Part shown: positions 16,790 to 28,247 of the stretch, piece by piece | Layout: the number at the start of each line of letters is the position of its first letter | Position numbering within the stretch: the stretch's first letter is position 1 | Source of the DNA: Candidatus Gastranaerophilales bacterium | GTDB lineage: Bacteria; Cyanobacteriota; Vampirovibrionia; Gastranaerophilales; Gastranaerophilaceae | NCBI GenBank assembly: GCA_944324315.1 | Contig: CALUVW010000013.1 | Location: forward strand, 1-55,013 | Direction of reading: 5' to 3' | DNA: 55,013 nucleotides | Translations under genes and position numbers: made by a program | Notes under the pieces: model-generated | The model's database searches: none | What the model was told of the DNA's origin: nothing | The model's input: only the letters and a program-made list of their open reading frames with translations

Positions 16790-17119
16790 TAATGCGACGA
16801 TAGCGGAGTGAACAATAATTGCAGGCGAAGCAGATGTCAAAGGCGTGTATTGTTTGAGCGGTAAATGAGATGCTGCACTTCGTAATGACAGTCTCACTCA
16901 AAATTTTTAAGCTCCTGAAATAAATTCAGGATGACAAAAATTTTGGTTCGCTTTGTCAAACAAGTTCGGAATGACGAAAAATATAGCGAGTTTACACGCC
17001 TTAATGCTGAGCCTTTGCAGATTATTAGTGAATGAAGCGTGTTCGCTGGTTTTGAGGCACTTTTGCCACCAAAAGTGCCCCTGTCTGGAGGACCCGCCGG
17101 AGGCAAATAAAGTACGATT
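16790..17119 (+). repeat. Long dispersed repeat, copy A (about 330 bp)
   Basis: Most of the gap between adk and gyrB matches, in reverse complement, 48864-49190. Shared blocks include GCAATAATTGCAGGCGAAGC-like sequence, TTGTTTGAGCGGTAAATGAG, the palindrome at 16913-16935 and GCGAGTTTACACGCC. A hairpin at 17056-17079 (GGCACTTTTG / CAAAAGTGCC) has a different sequence but the same shape in the other copy. A 70-residue frame is open in both copies but looks spurious. The remaining sequence at 16585-16789 is AT-rich with no gene seen. Confidence 0.75.
16913..16935. repeat. Dispersed palindrome, TCCTGAAATAAATTCAGGATGAC type
   Basis: A variant with AAATAAATT in place of AAACAAGTT. It lies within the long repeat, with a second degenerate copy (AAACAAGTTCGGAATGAC) shortly after. 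Confidence 0.75.
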
Positions 17120-17148
17120 AGTTTGTTTTTAGTTGCCGATAATATTGA

Positions 17149-19713
<2,565 letters not shown>

Positions 19714-19868
19714 TTAGTCTAATTCCCTTGACTATATTGTAACACAAACACATTTTTTTTACGAATTTATGACAAAAAGTTAACTTTAAACTTATTTATA
19801 GCCTGTCAGTGAATTTTAAAAGCGTTGATTTAAGTTAAAGTGCACTTGTAATTTATAAGGAGAAATTT

Positions 19869-20162
19869 ATGTCTAAAAATTTATTAAAATCAATAGGAAA
19901 AATTATTGAAGAAAGCGGTACTAATAAAATAACAATTTTTACCGGACACCTTAAAATTGACGGAAATCTTTATCAACCCGAAGGCAGATGCGAAGAATGC
20001 CACGATGATTTTTTAACAATTGAAAATGCACTTGTTTGCAGACTTTCAGATTATTGCACCTGTGATGATGACGAATGCAAATGCAATGATTACGTATGTT
20101 TTAAATACGACTGGCTGAATATTGCAATAGATAAAATCGTTTCTTTCAGTATTGTTCAATAG
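19869..20162 (+). CDS. Hypothetical small cysteine-rich acidic protein
   Basis: 97 residues with AAGGAG upstream. Cysteines are clustered: CEECHDD (about 38-44), then CTCDDDECKCNDYVC (about 63-77), surrounded by Asp and Glu. The pattern suggests metal binding, but no known zinc-finger or ferredoxin spacing fits. The ends are predicted helix and strand without signal peptide. It lies between gyrB (divergent) and a convergent HD-GYP gene and is followed by a terminator. Function unknown. Confidence 0.6.
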   Translation: MSKNLLKSIGKIIEESGTNKITIFTGHLKIDGNLYQPEGRCEECHDDFLTIENALVCRLSDYCTCDDDECKCNDYVCFKYDWLNIAIDKIVSFSIVQ

Positions 20163-20193
20163 TACGGGAAAAAACCGATTTACTCGCATCTAG

Positions 20194-20218
20194 ATTCTGA
20201 AACAAGTTCAGAATAACG
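20194..20218. repeat. Dispersed palindrome, degenerate copy
   Basis: ATTCTGAAACAAGTTCAGAATAACG. A partial inverted half (CATCCTGAATTTATTTCA) follows at about 20230-20250. Confidence 0.6.
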
Positions 20219-20276
20219 AAGTTTATAAAAATCATCCTGAATTTATTTCATTGGTACAAACTGCATTCAAAATAGT

Positions 20277-20306
20277 AAGAGCCGCCCATAACAGACGGCT
20301 CTTTTT
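20277..20306. terminator. Terminator between convergent genes
   Basis: AAGAGCCG pairs with CGGCTCTT over an 11-base loop, followed by a T run on the + strand. It serves the small Cys-rich gene and perhaps the opposite HD-GYP gene. Confidence 0.65.
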
Positions 20307-20325
20307 ATATATATAAAATAGATGC

Positions 20326-21582
20326 TTAGCGTGAAATTTTCTCTAATGCCTGTACGACTACAGGATCCCACTTTTTACCTGCTTCTTCTTTCATAATTTC
20401 AAGAGCTTTTTCAACAGGCATTGCCTTTCTGTAGGGTCTATCGGATGTCATTGCGCAATACGCATCGGCTGCTGCAATAATTCTTGAGCCGAAAGGGATT
20501 GATTGCCCTTTCAAGCCTTCAGGTTCACCTGATCCGTCATATCTTTCTTTTTGATAAGTTATATAAGGCACAACTTCTGACAGGAAGTTAATATTCATCA
20601 AAAGATGAACTCCGACATTTGAATGTTCCTGAATTTTCTTTAATTCTTCCGGAGAAAGTTTGCCCGCTGATGTAAACATTTTTTCAGGCAGCGCAATCTT
20701 TCCGATATTTTGAAGCAGTCCTGCATAATAAATTAAATCTGTTGTCTTTTCATTCAAACCGAGTTCTTTACAAATTTTTCTTGCAAGATTAGCCGTGTTT
20801 TTAGAATGCGCAACCTTATATCCGCCTTTTGTATCAACTGCATTTGCAAGGTTTTGCACAAAACTCTGCTGATAATCGCACAAGTCGCCGATAAGTGCAG
20901 TCAATTCTGCTCTTATATGCTGTAAATCACCAACATTTGAATGTTCATCTGCAATAAGCCTGTTTGCATCGTCTATTGTTTTTTGAAGAGTTATTGATGT
21001 TGCAAACAGCACCGCAATACTTTCAACAAGTTCAATATATTGTTCATTAATTTCTTTTTCAGAATTATTTTCAATAACAATTACACCGAGAGAATTAATA
21101 TTACAATGCATAGGAACAGCTATAACATCTTCAAAAACAGTTTCCCGTGTAAGAAAAGCTTTTCCTGCTGCGGAATTTTCGTCAACCGCACGTGTTTCAA
21201 CAGTATCTGAAGTTGTTCCAACAAGCTCAAGCCTGCCGTCTTTTTCCAAATAAATATGGCATGCTTCAACCTCAAGCATTTGTCTGACTGACTGAGCAAT
21301 AGACGTATAAATGGCATGCTTTTCTGACTCATCAAAACTCAATACACAGAGTGTATTATTCAATGAATATATAGAAACAAGTTCGTTAAGTTGATTTTTC
21401 AGTCCTGATTTTTTATCTTTAACACTGGCTCCGATTTTTCTTGCCAGATCTTCTGAAATAAGATTTTCAGCTACAAAATCACCTATGTTTAATGCAAAAA
21501 TTTCTTCAATCGGATCTTTATCAATCAAATATTCTGATTGGGAAAACAGTGACACACCGTTATTTTTCTCTTCTTTTTTCAT
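20326..21582 (-). CDS. GAF - degenerate HD-GYP domain protein, probably catalytically inactive
   Basis: 418 residues. A GAF-like sensor covers about 75-200 and an HD-GYP domain about 245-415. Active HD-GYP phosphodiesterases carry HDIGK, HH-E and GYP motifs. Here LLQNIGKI (289-296) has Gln-Asn for His-Asp, YQKERYDGSGEP (about 343-354) lacks the HH pair, and GEP replaces GYP. The first His (259) and His320 remain. So the fold is kept but most metal ligands are lost, and cleavage of cyclic di-GMP is unlikely. It may act as a binding or signalling scaffold controlled by the GAF domain. It is monocistronic with an AT-rich upstream region. Confidence 0.82.
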   Translation of the reverse strand: MKKEEKNNGVSLFSQSEYLIDKDPIEEIFALNIGDFVAENLISEDLARKIGASVKDKKSGLKNQLNELVSIYSLNNTLCVLSFDESEKHAIYTSIAQSVRQMLEVEACHIYLEKDGRLELVGTTSDTVETRAVDENSAAGKAFLTRETVFEDVIAVPMHCNINSLGVIVIENNSEKEINEQYIELVESIAVLFATSITLQKTIDDANRLIADEHSNVGDLQHIRAELTALIGDLCDYQQSFVQNLANAVDTKGGYKVAHSKNTANLARKICKELGLNEKTTDLIYYAGLLQNIGKIALPEKMFTSAGKLSPEELKKIQEHSNVGVHLLMNINFLSEVVPYITYQKERYDGSGEPEGLKGQSIPFGSRIIAAADAYCAMTSDRPYRKAMPVEKALEIMKEEAGKKWDPVVVQALEKISR

Positions 21583-21783
21583 GAAATTTTCCTTACATAC
21601 ATGCCTTCAAATCTATTTACGGCACAAGTAAGCAAAAACTTTAACAAATTTTACAAAAATTCATACTTTAGTATGGTAAATTTATAACTTTAGTATAAAA
21701 ATCTGAAATTTATTTTTTCGCCATACTAAATAATAAAATAAAGTCACAATGACAAAACGGCAATTATAAAATTTCCTATTTAA

Positions 21784-22245
21784 TTAATAACCGATAGCCC
21801 AGTTAAATGAAGCTGTTTTTTCGGGCTTGTTATCAACGGCAACAGGTGAATGTACAGCCTGTACTTCAATTACTTTTGCAGCCTTTTGAAGCATATTGTA
21901 CTCCATCATTTTGCTGTCAACATTATTAAAAGATTTTAATCTGTCTAAATTATTCTGTAATTCGGCATTTTCTTCATTCAAAGTAGAAATCTGACGGCTC
22001 AATTTATTTAATGCCAGCTCATTTGACATCGAAAAATAATAGCTGACAAAAGCAACCATTACAGCTATTCCTAATAATCCGCATAAAGTTTTATTTACTT
22101 TTCTAATCGCCATAGCTTTTTGTGAAATCTCCTTTTGGAAATAACCTTCAATAACCTGATTTTCTTCTGTTATAGGATTATTTACATAAGTTTGATTTGA
22201 ATAACTTTCCTGAATTGATACTGTTCTTACTCTAGCTGTATTCAA
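21784..22245 (-). CDS. ftsL: FtsL-like cell-division protein (by position and topology)
   Basis: 153 residues. A cytoplasmic N-terminus of about 65 residues is followed by one transmembrane helix (about 68-90, LCGLLGIAVMVAFVSYYF) and a periplasmic coiled coil rich in Leu/Asn/Glu heptads (about 92-125), then a tail. FtsL proteins have this layout and are poorly conserved in sequence; the gene usually follows rsmH (mraW), as here 32 bases downstream on the same strand. FtsL joins FtsB and FtsQ to activate septal wall synthesis. No penicillin-binding protein gene (ftsI) follows, which is unusual for a dcw cluster. A second candidate partner (FtsB/DivIC-like) is at 26154. Confidence 0.6.
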   Translation of the reverse strand: MNTARVRTVSIQESYSNQTYVNNPITEENQVIEGYFQKEISQKAMAIRKVNKTLCGLLGIAVMVAFVSYYFSMSNELALNKLSRQISTLNEENAELQNNLDRLKSFNNVDSKMMEYNMLQKAAKVIEVQAVHSPVAVDNKPEKTASFNWAIGY

Positions 22246-22277
22246 GTTTCTACCCCAACTGAATTATCTTTCTCCCT

Positions 22278-23213
22278 CTAAAGCCTTATACATCTCGCCA
22301 CTCTTAACTTCGCGCTTCTGGAAGGAGGGTTTGTTGATATCTCCTCGTCACTCGCCGTAATCGGTTTTTTGTTTACTAACTCTAAAATCGGAGGCGGACA
22401 CTTGCAAATCATCTGTGTTTTATCGCAATGACACCTCTGCGAGTGATATTTGAATAAGTGTTTCACTAACCTGTCCTCTAAGGAATGAAAACTTATTACA
22501 CTTATTATAGCACCAAAGTCGAGTAAATCCAACACATCATTCAGAGTATTTTTTACATTTGTTAACTCATGATTTACTTCTATGCGAATTGCCTGAAACA
22601 CCCGTGTAGCCGGATGAATTGATGATTTTATATGCGGAGTGCAATTTACGATTAAATCAGCCAATTGAGTTGTAGTTTCAAGCTTTTTAACCTTTCTTTG
22701 CTCAACTATTTTTTTTGCAATTCTTTTTGAAAATCTTTCTTCCCCGTATTCGGAAAAAATTCTTACCAAATCCTCTTCTGAATAAGTATTCACCACATCA
22801 TAAGCCGAAAAATCAGCCTCCTGATTAAATCTCATATCTATAGGCGCCTCTTTTGAAAAAGAAAACCCTCTTTCCCCCTTGTTAAACTGATGATAAGATG
22901 CCCCAAGGTCAAAAAGCACACCGCCGGTAATTTTTTCAACCCCGAGATTTTGTAACACTTTTTTAATATTTGTATAAGAATTTTTCACAATTGTTAAGTT
23001 TTTGTAATTTTTAAGACGTTCTGATGCGGCTTTTATCGCATCATCATCAACATCAAAAGCAATCAAACGCCCGTCAGGCTGAATTCTTTGTAAAATCAAC
23101 TCAGAATGACCACCGCCGCCTAAAGTGCAGTCAACATAAATTTTGCCAGATTGACACTGAAGCGCATCAACAGCCTCATACTTCATCACCGTGTAGTGTT
23201 TAAATTCTTCCAT
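22278..23213 (-). CDS. rsmH: 16S rRNA (cytosine-1402-N4)-methyltransferase
   Basis: 311 residues. It opens FKHYTVMKYEAVDALQ and has the SAM-binding motif YVDCTLGGGGHSELIL (about 28-43), FDLGASYHQFNKGERGFSF (the family DLG-S signature) and ISFHSLEDRLVKHLF near the end. It methylates N4 of C1402 in the 30S decoding centre. The length is usual. It is the upstream partner of the ftsL-like gene, while mraZ is missing; an unrelated short gene lies just upstream. Confidence 0.95.
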   Translation of the reverse strand: MEEFKHYTVMKYEAVDALQCQSGKIYVDCTLGGGGHSELILQRIQPDGRLIAFDVDDDAIKAASERLKNYKNLTIVKNSYTNIKKVLQNLGVEKITGGVLFDLGASYHQFNKGERGFSFSKEAPIDMRFNQEADFSAYDVVNTYSEEDLVRIFSEYGEERFSKRIAKKIVEQRKVKKLETTTQLADLIVNCTPHIKSSIHPATRVFQAIRIEVNHELTNVKNTLNDVLDLLDFGAIISVISFHSLEDRLVKHLFKYHSQRCHCDKTQMICKCPPPILELVNKKPITASDEEISTNPPSRSAKLRVARCIRL

Positions 23214-23234
23214 AAAAAAATTGTAACATGAAAA

Positions 23235-23444
23235 TTATTCAGCAATCTGGTTTAATCCATACATATCATAACGGTCAATGAAATGTGCGTATGGCATACG
23301 TTTCATATAACTACTGTCATCTGCATCTTCTATAGTTATCATCATACCGCTTTGTTCCAAAACCTTTGGAAATATTGCATTAAACAATACAATCATAAGA
23401 ATATATTTTTTTATTTCATCAGACGTAATATAAATATCAACCAT
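23235..23444 (-). CDS. Hypothetical small protein
   Basis: 69 residues, MVDIYITSDEIKKYI at the start, a hydrophobic stretch around 16-32 and an acidic, Tyr/Met-rich end. It is 21 bases upstream of rsmH on the same strand, in the place mraZ often takes, but it shows no MraZ fold repeat. Coding status rests on its position and a weak ribosome site (GGGGATTATAT). Function unknown. Confidence 0.45.
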   Translation of the reverse strand: MVDIYITSDEIKKYILMIVLFNAIFPKVLEQSGMMITIEDADDSSYMKRMPYAHFIDRYDMYGLNQIAE

Positions 23445-23553
23445 ATATAATCCCCAGCCATTAGTAACAATACATATATAAAATTTTTACGGCAATTCTA
23501 TATTTATTCTTTAATAATTTTATTTTTATATAAACATTTATTACAAAATAAAA

Positions 23554-23582
23554 ATAAGTCCGACTTTTTCTGCCGGACTTAT
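23554..23582 (-). terminator. Terminator of gltX
   Basis: ATAAGTCCG pairs with CGGACTTAT over an 11-base loop. Read leftward it is followed by a T-rich run, just past the gltX stop. Confidence 0.7.
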
Positions 23583-23593
23583 CTATTTCCTTG

Positions 23594-25063
23594 CTATACT
23601 GTCTGCTTCATAGCAGCTTTTACTCTGTGGAATGTTTTTTCTTTGCCGATAATTGCAAGAATTGCTGTCATATCAGCCCCGCAGAGTCTGCCTGTAACAG
23701 CTGCTCTGATAGCCCACATTGTAACTTTCGGTTTTATACCTTTTTCTTTGTAAAAAGCTCTGAATGCTTCCAGTTTTTCATGAAGATTTTCTTCTGTCCA
23801 TTCCCAATCTTTTGCCTGCTCCATGAATGTTTTTAACACATTCTGTGAAACTTCACTGTCAAGGGTTTCTCTTGCTTTATCATCAATTTCAACATCTTCG
23901 CCGAAGAAATACGGAACGGCATCTGTTATATCAGATAAAAGTGTTAACGGTTCATAAGTAATCTCAACCATACGCGTATACTGAGCATCTGTTAACTCAC
24001 TCAAGTCATATTTTGTCAAATATGGTTTTAATCTTTCCTTCAATTCAGGAATAGAAAGCATTTTGATATAATGACTATTCATCCAGTTTAATTTGTCGTA
24101 TTCAAAAATTGAATTTGATGAAGAAATTTCATTAATCCTGAAATCCTGAGCAATTTCATCCAAAGATTTGATTTCCTGTCCGTCAGAAGGCGACCAGCCT
24201 AACAAAGCTACAAAGTTAATCAAAGCATCTGTCAAATAGCCTTTTTCAACAAACTCTGATACTGCTGTTGCGCCGTGGCGTTTTGAAAGTTTGCTTCTGT
24301 CCGGCGCCAAAATCATACCAAGATGGCCAAATTTAGGAACTTCCGCACCCAAAGCTTCAAATATCAAAATCTGTTTGAAAGTATTTGAAATATGGTCTTC
24401 CCCCCTTATTACATGCGAAATTTTCATAAGCATATCATCAATTACAACTGCGAAGTTATAAGTCGGAGTTCCGTTTGATTTCATAATAACAAAATCGCCA
24501 AGAAGATTAGTGTCAACATGTAATTCGCCTTTTACCATATCATCAAAAGTTAACATTGAAGAATTATGAAAAGCCTTTTGCGCTTTTTCAATATTAAATC
24601 TGATTGCAGGTTTTCTGCCCTCTGCTTTTAATTTTGCCTTTTCTTCTTCTGTTAAGTTTAAACATTTTTTAGTATAAACATAAGGTTTTTTATTTGCAGC
24701 AGCTTCTTTTTTTTCTGCTTCAAGTTCTTCTGGCGTGCAATAGCATTCATAAGCAAAACCTTTATCCAGAAGAATTTGAGCGTATTTCGGGTAAATATCA
24801 AATCTTTCAGACTGCGTATAAGGTCCGTAAGCGCCGCCAACATCAGGACCTTCATCCCAGTTCAAGCCTAAAGCTTTTAAACTGTCAAAAATGTTATCAA
24901 TATATTCCTGGCTTGTACGTTCAGCATCTGTATCTTCAATTCTTAAAATAAATTTCCCGTGATTTTTTTTAGCAAATAAATAGTTGAATAAAGCTGTTCT
25001 AGCTGTACCGATATGTAAATTTCCGCTCGGTGACGGAGCAATTCTGACTCTTACGTCTGTCAT
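23594..25063 (-). CDS. gltX: Glutamyl-tRNA synthetase
   Basis: 489 residues. Class I signature PSGNLHIGTARTALFN (HIGH variant HIGT) at about 11-26 and KLSKRHG (KMSKS variant) near 255. VRIAPSPSG and the anticodon-binding alpha-helical domain lie in the C-terminal third. It charges tRNA-Glu, and in organisms that use GatCAB also tRNA-Gln; gatB at 37904 makes the non-discriminating form likely. AAGGAAAAA precedes the ATG. A terminator follows. It is monocistronic. Confidence 0.95.
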   Translation of the reverse strand: MTDVRVRIAPSPSGNLHIGTARTALFNYLFAKKNHGKFILRIEDTDAERTSQEYIDNIFDSLKALGLNWDEGPDVGGAYGPYTQSERFDIYPKYAQILLDKGFAYECYCTPEELEAEKKEAAANKKPYVYTKKCLNLTEEEKAKLKAEGRKPAIRFNIEKAQKAFHNSSMLTFDDMVKGELHVDTNLLGDFVIMKSNGTPTYNFAVVIDDMLMKISHVIRGEDHISNTFKQILIFEALGAEVPKFGHLGMILAPDRSKLSKRHGATAVSEFVEKGYLTDALINFVALLGWSPSDGQEIKSLDEIAQDFRINEISSSNSIFEYDKLNWMNSHYIKMLSIPELKERLKPYLTKYDLSELTDAQYTRMVEITYEPLTLLSDITDAVPYFFGEDVEIDDKARETLDSEVSQNVLKTFMEQAKDWEWTEENLHEKLEAFRAFYKEKGIKPKVTMWAIRAAVTGRLCGADMTAILAIIGKEKTFHRVKAAMKQTV

Positions 25064-25152
25064 TTTTTCCTTCTTTCTTATTTATAAATCAGCATAAAAA
25101 AAATAACACGAGCATATTTTAATTTCAAGTTTAAATACTTTTTTTAAGGGAT

Positions 25153-25180
25153 TTGACTAAACCTTGTTTAGGTTTACAAT
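25153..25180 (+). promoter_or_regulatory. Promoter giving a probable leaderless transcript
   Basis: TTGACT (25153-25158), 16-base spacer, TACAAT (25175-25180). The start codon ATG 25187 is 6 bases after the -10, and no ribosome binding site is present, so transcription would start at or next to the ATG. Confidence 0.5.
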
Positions 25181-25186
25181 ATAGAT

Positions 25187-26092
25187 ATGAAGAAGGTTTT
25201 AATTATTCTACTTGCTATATTATTTGTTCAAGTTCCTTCTTTTTCGGCTAAGAAAAAAATGGAGCCAGTCTCCGGCGGAAAAAATAATTTGCCGAATATA
25301 TTTATATACACAATTCCGGATGATAATGAAATACAGCAAGATAAAGAGATTATTCCTCAAGATACACCCAAAGAGAATTACATAGATGATAAAGAGCAAA
25401 ATACTGAAAGTGAAGAAGAAATTTTACTAAATATGAAAGAAGAATCACCTCAAGATGATACAGAACCTGTCTTAGGTGCTACAGTGTTAAAAGGATATGC
25501 TGAATATGTTGAGGATGCTGAAGAAATTTATCTTAAAGATGAAGACAACAATTTTGTCCTTAATTTGAAAGTTCCTCAAAAAATCTCTTCATCAGAAAGT
25601 TTGGATTTTAAAAATTATTCACAAACAAAACAAATATCAAGATTTAAAAACACAGAATACAATATTGCACCAAAATCAGTTAATGCTCAGGAGAAAAAAG
25701 GGAATTTCACATTCGGGGCGCTATATGGTAACGAAGTAGACAATATTGCAATGCTTGAATCTGAAACAGGACTTTTTACAAAATATGAAAAAAATAAATT
25801 TGCATTAAGTACAACTTATAAAAAAAATTTGAACACCACATATAATAAGTTTTATGACACCATTTCGGTAGCGCCTGAATTTAAGCTAAACAATTATATG
25901 TCAATCAGAAACGAATACAAAGCTGATATTACAAGAAACAGAAAATCAGGTTCACTTATATTTTCTTTTAATCCGCTTGCAAAAAAAGAAAAAGACCGCT
26001 GGATACTTGAACTTGGAGCCAAACATACTATTTATGATGATAATGTAACAACCAAATCAGAATTTAGTTTTTCTACAAAATTCAAATTGTAA
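25187..26092 (+). CDS. Hypothetical secreted protein
   Basis: 301 residues with an N-terminal signal peptide (about 1-20, ending FSAKK). It has an acidic, low-complexity segment (about 45-100) and then a C-terminal half (about 165-300) with alternating polar/hydrophobic strands such as TFGALYGNEV, KFALSTTYKKNLNTTYNKFY and SGSLIFSFNPLA. The strand pattern and the terminal aromatic residue resemble a small outer-membrane beta-barrel, but this is inference. No known family is recognised. It has its own promoter and lacks a ribosome binding site. Confidence 0.6.
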   Translation: MKKVLIILLAILFVQVPSFSAKKKMEPVSGGKNNLPNIFIYTIPDDNEIQQDKEIIPQDTPKENYIDDKEQNTESEEEILLNMKEESPQDDTEPVLGATVLKGYAEYVEDAEEIYLKDEDNNFVLNLKVPQKISSSESLDFKNYSQTKQISRFKNTEYNIAPKSVNAQEKKGNFTFGALYGNEVDNIAMLESETGLFTKYEKNKFALSTTYKKNLNTTYNKFYDTISVAPEFKLNNYMSIRNEYKADITRNRKSGSLIFSFNPLAKKEKDRWILELGAKHTIYDDNVTTKSEFSFSTKFKL

Positions 26093-26153
26093 ATTTATAC
26101 TAATTTTGTTGTTTTAATCCTGTATTTCATCTATAATTCTTATGTGAGGTTCT

Positions 26154-26567
26154 ATGTCCGAAAATATTGAAAAACAAAATAACAACATAGATGAAACAGA
26201 AAGAATTTCAGGCAGAAAATCTAAAAATAAAACAGGTTTTTACTATTCATTTTTAACTCTTGTTTTATTATTTTGTCTTATTCAAATAGGATTCGGGGCA
26301 ATATTAAATATATCAAAAACTATTTCTTACAGAGCAAAAATTTCAACATTGACCAAAATTCGTGATGAAGCAGAAAATCAAAATCAAGAATTAAAACAGG
26401 ATATAAAATTATTTTCTTCAATGTCAAGCCTTGAAGGGATTGCCAGAAACAACTTAAAAATGGCAGGGGAAGATGAAGTCTTAATCCTGATTAACAATAA
26501 TCAGCAGCAAAATAAAAACAAAAATAACAAGCATAAAAATAAACATAAAAAAAATAAGAAGAAATAA
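26154..26567 (+). CDS. FtsB/DivIC-like septum formation initiator
   Basis: 137 residues. The cytoplasmic N-terminus (about 1-28) is Asn/Lys-rich, one transmembrane segment covers about 29-52 (YSFLTLVLLFCLIQIGFGAI), and a coiled coil (about 60-85) precedes the segment SSLEGIARNNLKMAGEDEVLIL. That last motif (EriAR-x-l-lm--gE-v) is the hallmark of FtsB/DivIC. The last 30 residues are almost only Lys, Asn and His, an unusual basic tail. Together with the ftsL-like gene it probably forms the septal activation complex. A TPR gene follows after 10 bases. Confidence 0.72.
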   Translation: MSENIEKQNNNIDETERISGRKSKNKTGFYYSFLTLVLLFCLIQIGFGAILNISKTISYRAKISTLTKIRDEAENQNQELKQDIKLFSSMSSLEGIARNNLKMAGEDEVLILINNNQQQNKNKNNKHKNKHKKNKKK

Positions 26568-26577
26568 CGGAGCATAA

Positions 26578-28158
26578 ATGCAGAATAATGAAGTTTTAGA
26601 ATATATTAAAGAAGCATTCGAATTGAAATCTCAAAAATGCTATAAACAAGCTATTGAAATGCTTTATAAAGCTTTGGAAACGGAAAATGAAAATATTGAA
26701 ATACTTTTCCAGCTTGGCGAGTTATATTTCCTTCTTAAAAATTTTCCAAGGGCTCTGCATTATCTTGAAAAAGTGCTTGAAAAAAATCCCAAACATTTAG
26801 ATGCGCTGAAAATTTCAGGAAAAATTTATCTTTTATCAGGGAATTACAGGGATGCTTATAATATGGCACAAAGAGCTTTTGACATAGACCAAACTCCTGA
26901 AAATATTCTTTGTATGATTGATATACTTGCCAAAACTGAAAGTATTGAAAAAATCGCCGAACTTGAAAAAAATGAGATTTCAAATGATGAAGTTATATAT
27001 GGTTTTGCAAAAGCATATTATGACAATGGCAAACTTGAAGCAGCAAAACAGAGGCTTGAAAAAACGTTAAACCTTAATCCTGATAACGCTGATGCTCTTG
27101 TTTTACTCGGAAAAATATACTTTGATGAAAATGAATTTGAAAAATCAAAAAATATATTTAATACCTTCCCGAAAACATCAGAAAATCCTGAGGTTTTAAA
27201 TTATCTCGGGTTATTTGCGCTTGAGGATATGAAATTTGTTGATGCTATCAAATATTTTTCAAAGGCATCAAATATTGATAAACAAAATGATAAATATTTT
27301 TATAATCTTGCAAATGCATATTTTTATAATGGATGGTTTGAGGAAGCAAAAAAATCATACCTGCAGGCTCTTTATTTGGCTCCTGATGTTTCAGGCTACA
27401 GATATTCTCTTGCATATCTTTATTTTGAAGAAGGGAATTTTGAAAAAGCACAAAAAGAGATTGATTTTATCCTTGAACACGACCAGCAATATGCTTGTGC
27501 GCATGTTTTAAATGCGTTATTAAAATTTGAAAATAAAGATTTTTTAGGTGCAAAAACAGAACTTGAAAACAACTTACACAATGGCAACGATGACAATTTA
27601 ACGCTTGTTTCACTCTCAAAAGTATATAAAGAACTTGCAATGTATAAAAAAGCAGAAGAAACAATGCTAAAAGTTATTTCGCAAACTCCTGAAAGTTTAA
27701 ACTACAAATGCCAGCTCGCGGGAATTTATATTGATGAAAAAGAATATGACAAAGCACTTAATATTATTGACGACGTAACAAATAAAAACGAAAATTACAT
27801 ATCAGCATATATAACAGGAGCCAGAGCATCATATTTAAAAGAAGATTACGACAAATGCAAAGAATTTGCACAAAATGCAATTTCGCTTGATATGAATTAT
27901 GCCGGCGGTTATTATTATCTGTCACTTGTAAGACTTCAGGAAAAAGATTACGATGAAGCAATTGAATGCATGAAACGGGCAATAATGTATGATGTAAATA
28001 ATCCTGAATATTATGCTAAAATGAGTATCATATACAAAGAAAAAAAAGATTATAAAACAGCTCTTGAATATATTAAAGAGGCCGAAAGCATTTCCTCAAA
28101 TACGGAATACAAGCTCATATATTCTGAACTGGCTTCTCTTTACAGAAAACAAAAATAA
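26578..28158 (+). CDS. Tetratricopeptide-repeat protein
   Basis: 526 residues, nearly all TPR. At least twelve 34-residue repeats can be counted by the pattern A-x2-YL/YF-x-G-x3-EA, for example LGELYFLLKNFPRALHYLEK, LGKIYFDENEFEKSKNIF and YYLSLVRLQEKDYDEAIECM. No signal peptide, so probably cytoplasmic, or held by the neighbouring membrane protein. TPR arrays bind partner proteins; the partner is unknown. It is 10 bases downstream of the DivIC-like gene, suggesting co-expression and perhaps a division or envelope role. Confidence 0.85.
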   Translation: MQNNEVLEYIKEAFELKSQKCYKQAIEMLYKALETENENIEILFQLGELYFLLKNFPRALHYLEKVLEKNPKHLDALKISGKIYLLSGNYRDAYNMAQRAFDIDQTPENILCMIDILAKTESIEKIAELEKNEISNDEVIYGFAKAYYDNGKLEAAKQRLEKTLNLNPDNADALVLLGKIYFDENEFEKSKNIFNTFPKTSENPEVLNYLGLFALEDMKFVDAIKYFSKASNIDKQNDKYFYNLANAYFYNGWFEEAKKSYLQALYLAPDVSGYRYSLAYLYFEEGNFEKAQKEIDFILEHDQQYACAHVLNALLKFENKDFLGAKTELENNLHNGNDDNLTLVSLSKVYKELAMYKKAEETMLKVISQTPESLNYKCQLAGIYIDEKEYDKALNIIDDVTNKNENYISAYITGARASYLKEDYDKCKEFAQNAISLDMNYAGGYYYLSLVRLQEKDYDEAIECMKRAIMYDVNNPEYYAKMSIIYKEKKDYKTALEYIKEAESISSNTEYKLIYSELASLYRKQK

Positions 28159-28247
28159 AATTTGACGAATAAACTATAATAATTATAATATTATTATCTA
28201 CTACATTTGTAGTTTATAATAAAAATTTTGGGAGGGGATTAAGATAA

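Noticed and set aside
16894-17106. 70-residue reading frames in the two long repeat copies (also 48874-49086)
   Set aside because: The frames are alike in both copies, but the translation is mostly the palindrome (VILNLFQ-LKNFE) and follows from repeat identity. No ribosome site; one end differs by a full change of sequence while only the hairpin pairing is kept.
27236-27511. Additional frame inside the TPR gene
   Set aside because: Overlaps a clearly coding TPR array in another frame; its Ile/Leu-rich translation is typical of a shadow.
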